This document shows, piece by piece, positions 59,740 to 64,000 of a stretch of DNA of 64,000 bases (the first letter of the stretch is position 1; each line of letters starts with the position of its first letter). Position numbers and translations under genes: made by a program. The stretch is from Chloroflexi bacterium HGW-Chloroflexi-6 (GTDB taxonomy: Bacteria; Chloroflexota; Anaerolineae; Anaerolineales; Villigracilaceae), in the NCBI GenBank assembly GCA_002840685.1, contig PHBU01000025.1:34586-98585 (forward strand). Reading direction: 5' to 3'. Below the pieces are notes generated by a model. The model was not told where the DNA came from. It saw nothing but the letters and a program-made list of their open reading frames with translations, and ran no database searches.

Positions 59740-60747
59740 CTATTTGCTGACTGCGACGCGATACCAGGCGCGTAAGGCTTCCAGGGATGCTGGCGAGTTG
59801 TTATTCGCTTTGGTATAAGCATCGAAGGCCACGCGCTCAGCGGGATCATCCTTGCAGGATGTGCCATCCTGGTACTTGCGGACAAGTGCACCGTTGGCGG
59901 GTTTCGGATCGCCAGGTGTGGCGGGCACCGATAACGGGGCGCTGACAGGCTTCGCGCTGGTCGCGTCGTAGCGCACCAAAATCCTTTTGTGCGGCTCGAT
60001 CGCGCCGGTAGACTTACCGCCTTCTGTGCTCCAGGTCTGCCACTTGGGATTGACTTCCCAGACCAGGTTGATCGGTCGTGGCAGCGGGACGATGTATTCA
60101 TCAGCCTGGCGGCTATCCTTGTCGACGTCGCGTTCGCCGGGCCAGAGTGGGATGGAGTCCAGTTTCAGGCCGGTAGCTGTCTCGAAGGCCTGCACATCAT
60201 CCTGATTGTTCAGGTAGCTGTGCAGGAATTTCTTGACAGTTTTCGGGTGCGCCAGGTAGAAGGCGACAATCGGGGTGGAGTCTTTGCTTTCGCGGCGCGA
60301 GACCGAAACAACTTCCTGTTTCTGTTCGCCTTCTTCCAGGCCGGGAGCGTTGACCTGGAAGCCAGCGCCGAGGTAGGCATCCACCTGGCCGAACATATTG
60401 CCGGCGGCGGCGTAGACAATCGGCAGGGTAACTTGTGCGCCGGATGGATGGAACAGGCGTGTCCAGCCGGTGATCGGGTTGGGGGTGGGTTCGTTCATTT
60501 TGGATTGACCTCCTTGAGTTTGCGGAAAAAGAATGTGGATGGCGCAGATGTGCTTGCACAAGACGCCGTGTTTTGCGTTGTGCTCAAAGTCTTTGCACTC
60601 GCAGGTTTGGTGAGTAACTCGGTAGGGCGTGTTGTCGCCGTTGATGATGCTCCAGACGCCATCTTCGAGCAGAGTAATTTTGTATTCTCCGTAGGCGAGA
60701 GCGGCGCGGGCGCGCTCAAAGCGTTCGTTCTGCTTGCCAGTGTCCAT
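59740..60747 (-). CDS. SWIM zinc-finger protein, possibly two genes read as one
   Basis: The start at 60747 (MDTGKQNERFERARAALAYG) gives a 335-aa frame. A SWIM-like finger (CECKDFEHNAKHGVLCKHIC) lies at about 52-71. Right after it, TQGGQSKM is encoded by CAAGGAGG plus spacer plus ATG at 60498, a perfect start for a second 252-aa product. The rest (NPITGWTRLFHPSGAQVTLP, then AYLGAGFQVNAPGLEEGEQK) resembles single-stranded-DNA or recombination-associated element proteins, without a firm match. A lost stop codon or a dual start are both possible. Confidence 0.75.
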   Translation of the reverse strand: MDTGKQNERFERARAALAYGEYKITLLEDGVWSIINGDNTPYRVTHQTCECKDFEHNAKHGVLCKHICAIHILFPQTQGGQSKMNEPTPNPITGWTRLFHPSGAQVTLPIVYAAAGNMFGQVDAYLGAGFQVNAPGLEEGEQKQEVVSVSRRESKDSTPIVAFYLAHPKTVKKFLHSYLNNQDDVQAFETATGLKLDSIPLWPGERDVDKDSRQADEYIVPLPRPINLVWEVNPKWQTWSTEGGKSTGAIEPHKRILVRYDATSAKPVSAPLSVPATPGDPKPANGALVRKYQDGTSCKDDPAERVAFDAYTKANNNSPASLEALRAWYRVAVSK

Positions 60748-60789
60748 GGGCTGACCTCCTTGTGTGTGGGATAGGAAAATTTGATCCAT

Positions 60790-60893
60790 CGGGGTGCTGC
60801 TTTCAGACGTAGATTCTGACAGTTCTCTCGATAAGAGCAGAACAGCAAATTGACCCCGGTTAGAAAACTAGCCGGGGCGGATTTGTTGTTCTG
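60790..60893 (-). repeat. element leader repeat, copy D
   Basis: AACAGCAAATTGACCCCGGT is followed by a diverged palindrome (TTAGAAAACTAG core). It shares GATCCATCGGGGTG with copy B and lies upstream of the SWIM gene. Confidence 0.8.
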
Positions 60894-61198
60894 TGTGTGT
60901 ACTTGTGTTGGTATGAGACTTTCCAGGCGACGGCTTTCTCGGCGCTTCTCTCGATATGCCCGACCAGGCGGACACCGGCCACCGCGCCCGCCTGGTTTCT
61001 GGCGGACGACGCGCTACTGAAAAGGTGCTGTATGTTAAGGTGCTGCGGTACAACGAAAAACGAGAAGCAAAGGCCAGCCTTTTGAAAGGCTGATTTCTCC
61101 TTGTGCTTCTCGTGCTGGCTTGCCAGTACTCGTTGTTTTCAGAGTAGGTATTGCTTTGAAGTGGTCTTGCTGTGCTTGTGGTATGTTCGGTTTTGTGT
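60894..61198. other. intergenic stretch without a supported gene
   Basis: Frames here have no recognisable product or proper start. I see a hairpin AGCCTTTTGAAAGGCT near 61076-61091 and two copies of CTTGTGCTTCTCGTGC-like sequence, probably regulatory or remnant DNA. Confidence 0.4.
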
Positions 61199-61621
61199 TT
61201 ACTTGATGGCGGGTTCGCCAGTTGATTTGCCGCGCCGGGGTGGAGCCTCCATGCGTACCACGCGCTGGGCTACCACTTCGAGGATGCCGCGATCGATCTT
61301 GATTTTGTCAGAATCATCCACGTCCGGGGTTTCGCCGTTTTTGCGGGCCTTGCCCAGGAACTCGGTTAGCGATTCCTTGAAGTCACGGCTTTGCAGAAAG
61401 CCATGCACACGCACACGGTCGCCGCGGGTAGCGGTCATCAGGGATGTGGCGCCGCCAGGCACACGCACATTGATGTAGTCCGGTTCGTCCCGGCCAGGCG
61501 TTATATCCGGCTTGGCGGGCATGTCTGCATCGCGATAGGAGGCGACTCGAAAGAACAGGTCGCGGTCGTACTTCCAGGGTTCTTTGGCAATGATTCCTTC
61601 AATTTGTACTTCGTTTAGCAT
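61199..61621 (-). CDS. SSB-like OB-fold protein
   Basis: The 140-aa protein begins MLNEVQIEGIIAKEPWKYDR and has an OB-fold pattern (LFFRVASYRD, YINVRVPGGATSLMTATRGD, RVRVHGFLQSRDFKESLTEF), close to phage or plasmid SSB variants. It ends with a basic tail (PPRRGKSTGEPAIK) and lacks the acidic SSB tip. AAGGAGG precedes the start. It may bind single-stranded DNA or regulate replication with the other SSB. Confidence 0.72.
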   Translation of the reverse strand: MLNEVQIEGIIAKEPWKYDRDLFFRVASYRDADMPAKPDITPGRDEPDYINVRVPGGATSLMTATRGDRVRVHGFLQSRDFKESLTEFLGKARKNGETPDVDDSDKIKIDRGILEVVAQRVVRMEAPPRRGKSTGEPAIK

Positions 61622-61651
61622 GGTGATCCTCCTTGTTGTGAGAAAAATTAA

Positions 61652-61708
61652 AATAAAAAAACGCGGGCAGAGATTCTTATCCAGTAGGAAAAAATCTCTG
61701 CCTGCGTT
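61652..61708 (-). terminator. minus-strand terminator between the CRISPR array and the element
   Basis: AACGCGGGCAGAGATT pairs with AATCTCTGCCTGCGTT (one mismatch) and is followed on the minus strand by a T-run (plus-strand A-run at 61652-61660). The rest of 61622-61965 is AT-rich without a gene. Its position suits ending a leftward CRISPR transcript. Confidence 0.72.
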
Positions 61709-61965
61709 ATCAGCGGACCGTTCAGTCTGTCATCAGTGGGTGACAGGTTGTTCGCCGGACAGCGAACAGGGGACGAAGGAAGTAGGGGTGAAACTGGGTG
61801 GTGCTATTCAGTTGTAGAATTGATTATACATAGGTGGCGGGGGTTGTCAAATGAATTTGAAACGAGTTTTTGGCTTATAAAAACTATTGTTTGCGCGAAG
61901 TGGATGCATGTGGATAGAACTGGGAAACGAAGGGCGAGGTATGAAGGTATCAAGCTTCGCCCTTC

Positions 61966-64000
61966 CTTTCAAGTTCTCGATTGAGGATGCTGGGGGTAGA
62001 GCTAAGAGACATTCTGGATATAAAAAAGGTGGGTATTTTGTTTCAAGTCCTCGATTGAGGATGCCGGGGGTAGAGCTAATATTATCCTGATTCTGCTCGG
62101 TGCAGTCTGTGTTTGTTTCAAGTCCTCGATTGAGGATGCCGGGGGTAGAGCACAAAGCTGCGCTGCTGAATTATCCCGGGTTGTAATTGTTTCAAGTCCT
62201 CGATTGAGGATGCCGGGGGTAGAGCAATTTTTGGATGCTGGTGGCAAGGTAGACCTTTTCATGTTTCAAGTCCTCGATTGAGGATGCCGGGGGTAGAGCG
62301 ACGACAGCTGGAGTTCAAGCTCGTCTGATGATGACAGTTTCAAGTCCTCGATTGAGGATGCCGGGGGTAGAGCCAGTTTCTAATCGTCCCCTCAACCCTA
62401 ATTCCAAAGTTTCAAGTCCTCGATTGAGGATGCCGGGGGTAGAGCGAATTCCTCATTCTCGGTGTTGGCAAAGGGGGAAAATGTTTCAAGTCCTCGATTG
62501 AGGATGCCGGGGGTAGAGCGTACTTTTGGCAATCATCCTTATCGCAGTTGGTCTTTCGTTTCAAGTCCTCGATTGAGGATGCCGGGGGTAGAGCTCGTCT
62601 GCATTCCTTCGGTCAACGGTGGTAAGTCCATGGTTTCAAGTCCTCGATTGAGGATGCCGGGGGTAGAGCGAGGGATTCGTAAAGGCCATCTTATACATGG
62701 TTCTTGGTTTCAAGTCCTCGATTGAGGATGCCGGGGGTAGAGCGGCCAAGCCCCCACGGCACAATTCATCGTGCCTGGGTGTTTCAAGTCCTCGATTGAG
62801 GATGCCGGGGGTAGAGCAACCCTGACAAAGGGAAGCATTTTTTGGACCGATTTCGTTTCAAGTCCTCGATTGAGGATGCCGGGGGTAGAGCGAAGGGGTG
62901 AAAACCTTGGCGATGAGTATCCCGATTTGGTTTCAAGTCCTCGATTGAGGATGCCGGGGGTAGAGCGCAACGGTCAATCTTTCAGCTTCATCGCTGATGG
63001 CCGGTTTCAAGTCCTCGATTGAGGATGCCGGGGGTAGAGCTGAAGTAAAGCAGACTGAGACCAACGAACTCGTTCGTTTCAAGTCCTCGATTGAGGATGC
63101 CGGGGGTAGAGCGAGTTGCCGGATAATCTGGAAGTAACCCATACCGAACCAAGTTTCAAGTCCTCGATTGAGGATGCCGGGGGTAGAGCCCATCATCCAG
63201 TGGATGAATGCCCCACCCGATGAAGTTTCAAGTCCTCGATTGAGGATGCCGGGGGTAGAGCTGTAACCCAAACAAATTCACAATGTTTCAAGGAGCGTAA
63301 AGTTTCAAGTCCTCGATTGAGGATGCCGGGGGTAGAGCCTGGTGGGAAAAACGATGGTTCGGGACCACACCGATGTGTTTCAAGTCCTCGAGAGCGTGAG
63401 CTACTCCATCTCCGAAAGATGGAATGGCGGGTGTTTCAAGTCCTCGATTGAGGATGCCGGGGGTAGAGCCGCTGGGCAAGTTGGCGTGGTTCTGAACCAA
63501 GGGAAGGTTTCAAGTCCTCGATTGAGGATGCCGGGGGTAGAGCACTGCGTCCCCCACCGCGACGCCGTAAACCATATCACAGTTTCAAGTCCTCGATTGA
63601 GGATGCCGGGGGTAGAGCTTGGATGATATTCGTTTCTGGTCTATGTTTAGGTTTTAGTTTCAAGTCCTCGATTGAGGATGCCGGGGGTAGAGCTTACAGA
63701 TCCTGGAGTGCTGCATACCTGGTCCGGTCGGTTTCAAGTCCTCGATTGAGGATGCCGGGGGTAGAGCTTAGTTGCAAAGATTCTACAACAGTCTGGTAAA
63801 TTAATTGTTTCAAGTCCTCGATTGAGGATGCCGGGGGTAGAGCGAAATTACCTGCCCAAAGGGAAAAGAGGCCATCAAAAAGTTTCAAGTCCTCGATTGA
63901 GGATGCCGGGGGTAGAGCCAGTAGTGCCCACCTGTTTGGAACTACTCGAGCGTGTAAGTTTCAAGTCCTCGATTGATGATGCCGGGGGTAGAGCCAGTAG
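61966..64000 (-). CRISPR. CRISPR array, 28 repeats of 37 bp, open at the right edge
   Basis: The plus-strand repeat starts GTTTCAAGTCCTCGATTGAG and ends GATGCCGGGGGTAGAGC (37 bp). I count 28 repeats from 61966 to 63994 and 27 complete spacers of 35-40 bp (mostly 37-38). The first repeat (61966-62002) has three substitutions; repeat 20 (63377-63395) has an 18-bp internal deletion; repeat 28 (63958-63994) has one substitution. On the minus strand the repeat ends in CTTGAAAC, the usual 3' end (crRNA 5' handle) of type I/III repeats, and holds a CCTC-AATC-GAGG hairpin. With the degenerate end on the left, transcription is probably leftward. No cas gene lies in the window, so the type is unassigned. 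Confidence 0.97.

Noticed and set aside
63262..63301. Extra repeat start GTTTCAAGGAG inside spacer 18
   Set aside because: Only eight bases match and the spacer has normal length (40), so it is a chance match.

Overview
The window looks like a chromosome segment of a Chloroflexota bacterium, most likely of the Anaerolineae. This rests on gene content and protein style (an oversized SecA without the C-terminal zinc motif, DUF1573, DUF2085 and DUF3105 proteins, many lipoproteins with Ser/Ala-Cys lipoboxes); no rRNA or other marker is present to settle it. It has four parts: a housekeeping block, a metal and redox island, a mobile-element block, and a CRISPR array that runs off the right end.

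1-8510 is core genome: a partial adenosine deaminase, secA, a cyclic-nucleotide-binding membrane protein, peptide deformylase, recF, a cupin and a tRNA-Lys(CTT) with a textbook promoter. Accessory DNA starts right after the tRNA: an excisionase-like HTH protein, a LuxR-type regulator with a truncated partner gene, a frameshifted DDE transposase and a tyrosine-recombinase fragment.

About 10.9-44.7 kb is an island for copper/metal handling and periplasmic electron transfer. It carries a Cu+ P-type ATPase, two multicopper oxidases, two CuA-type cupredoxins, another cupredoxin, two NapH/NosR-like polyferredoxins, a Rieske protein, many YHS (TRASH) peptides, an HMA chaperone, Lgt, CcdA, a rhodanese, a NarL-type two-component system, an FTR1 permease and a DMT transporter with a histidine-rich tail. 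Nine copies of an inverted repeat (ATATAGGC, six bases, GCCTATAT) lie upstream of its transcription units, usually with an ATGGCG box on the gene side. I read this as one island-wide regulon. The same integrase fragment lies at both borders in the same orientation. Within the island are a DUF1573 gene with an in-frame TGA followed by a bacterial SECIS-like hairpin (candidate selenoprotein) and a CcdA whose first helix sits at the C-terminus (circular permutation).

45.0-61.6 kb is a plasmid- or ICE-like block, all on the minus strand, with strong AAGGAGG ribosome sites. It encodes its own beta clamp, SSB, a second SSB-like protein, RadC, a GIY-YIG nuclease, a SWIM-finger protein and a 2038-aa DNA methylase-helicase, plus small unknown proteins and four copies of a ~100-bp leader repeat. 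The methylase-helicase contains an in-frame 357-aa intein beside its Walker B motif. Inside the intein, in another frame of the same strand and with its own Shine-Dalgarno, lies an intact 261-aa homing endonuclease gene of the VSR/EDxHD kind. This nested arrangement is the most striking thing in the window.

61966-64000 is a CRISPR array with 28 repeats of 37 bp and 27 complete spacers. Its left end is degenerate and a minus-strand terminator lies just beyond it, so it is probably transcribed leftward, with leader and cas genes beyond the right edge. Several small genes carry single-base frameshifts in A/T runs, which may be decay or assembly error.
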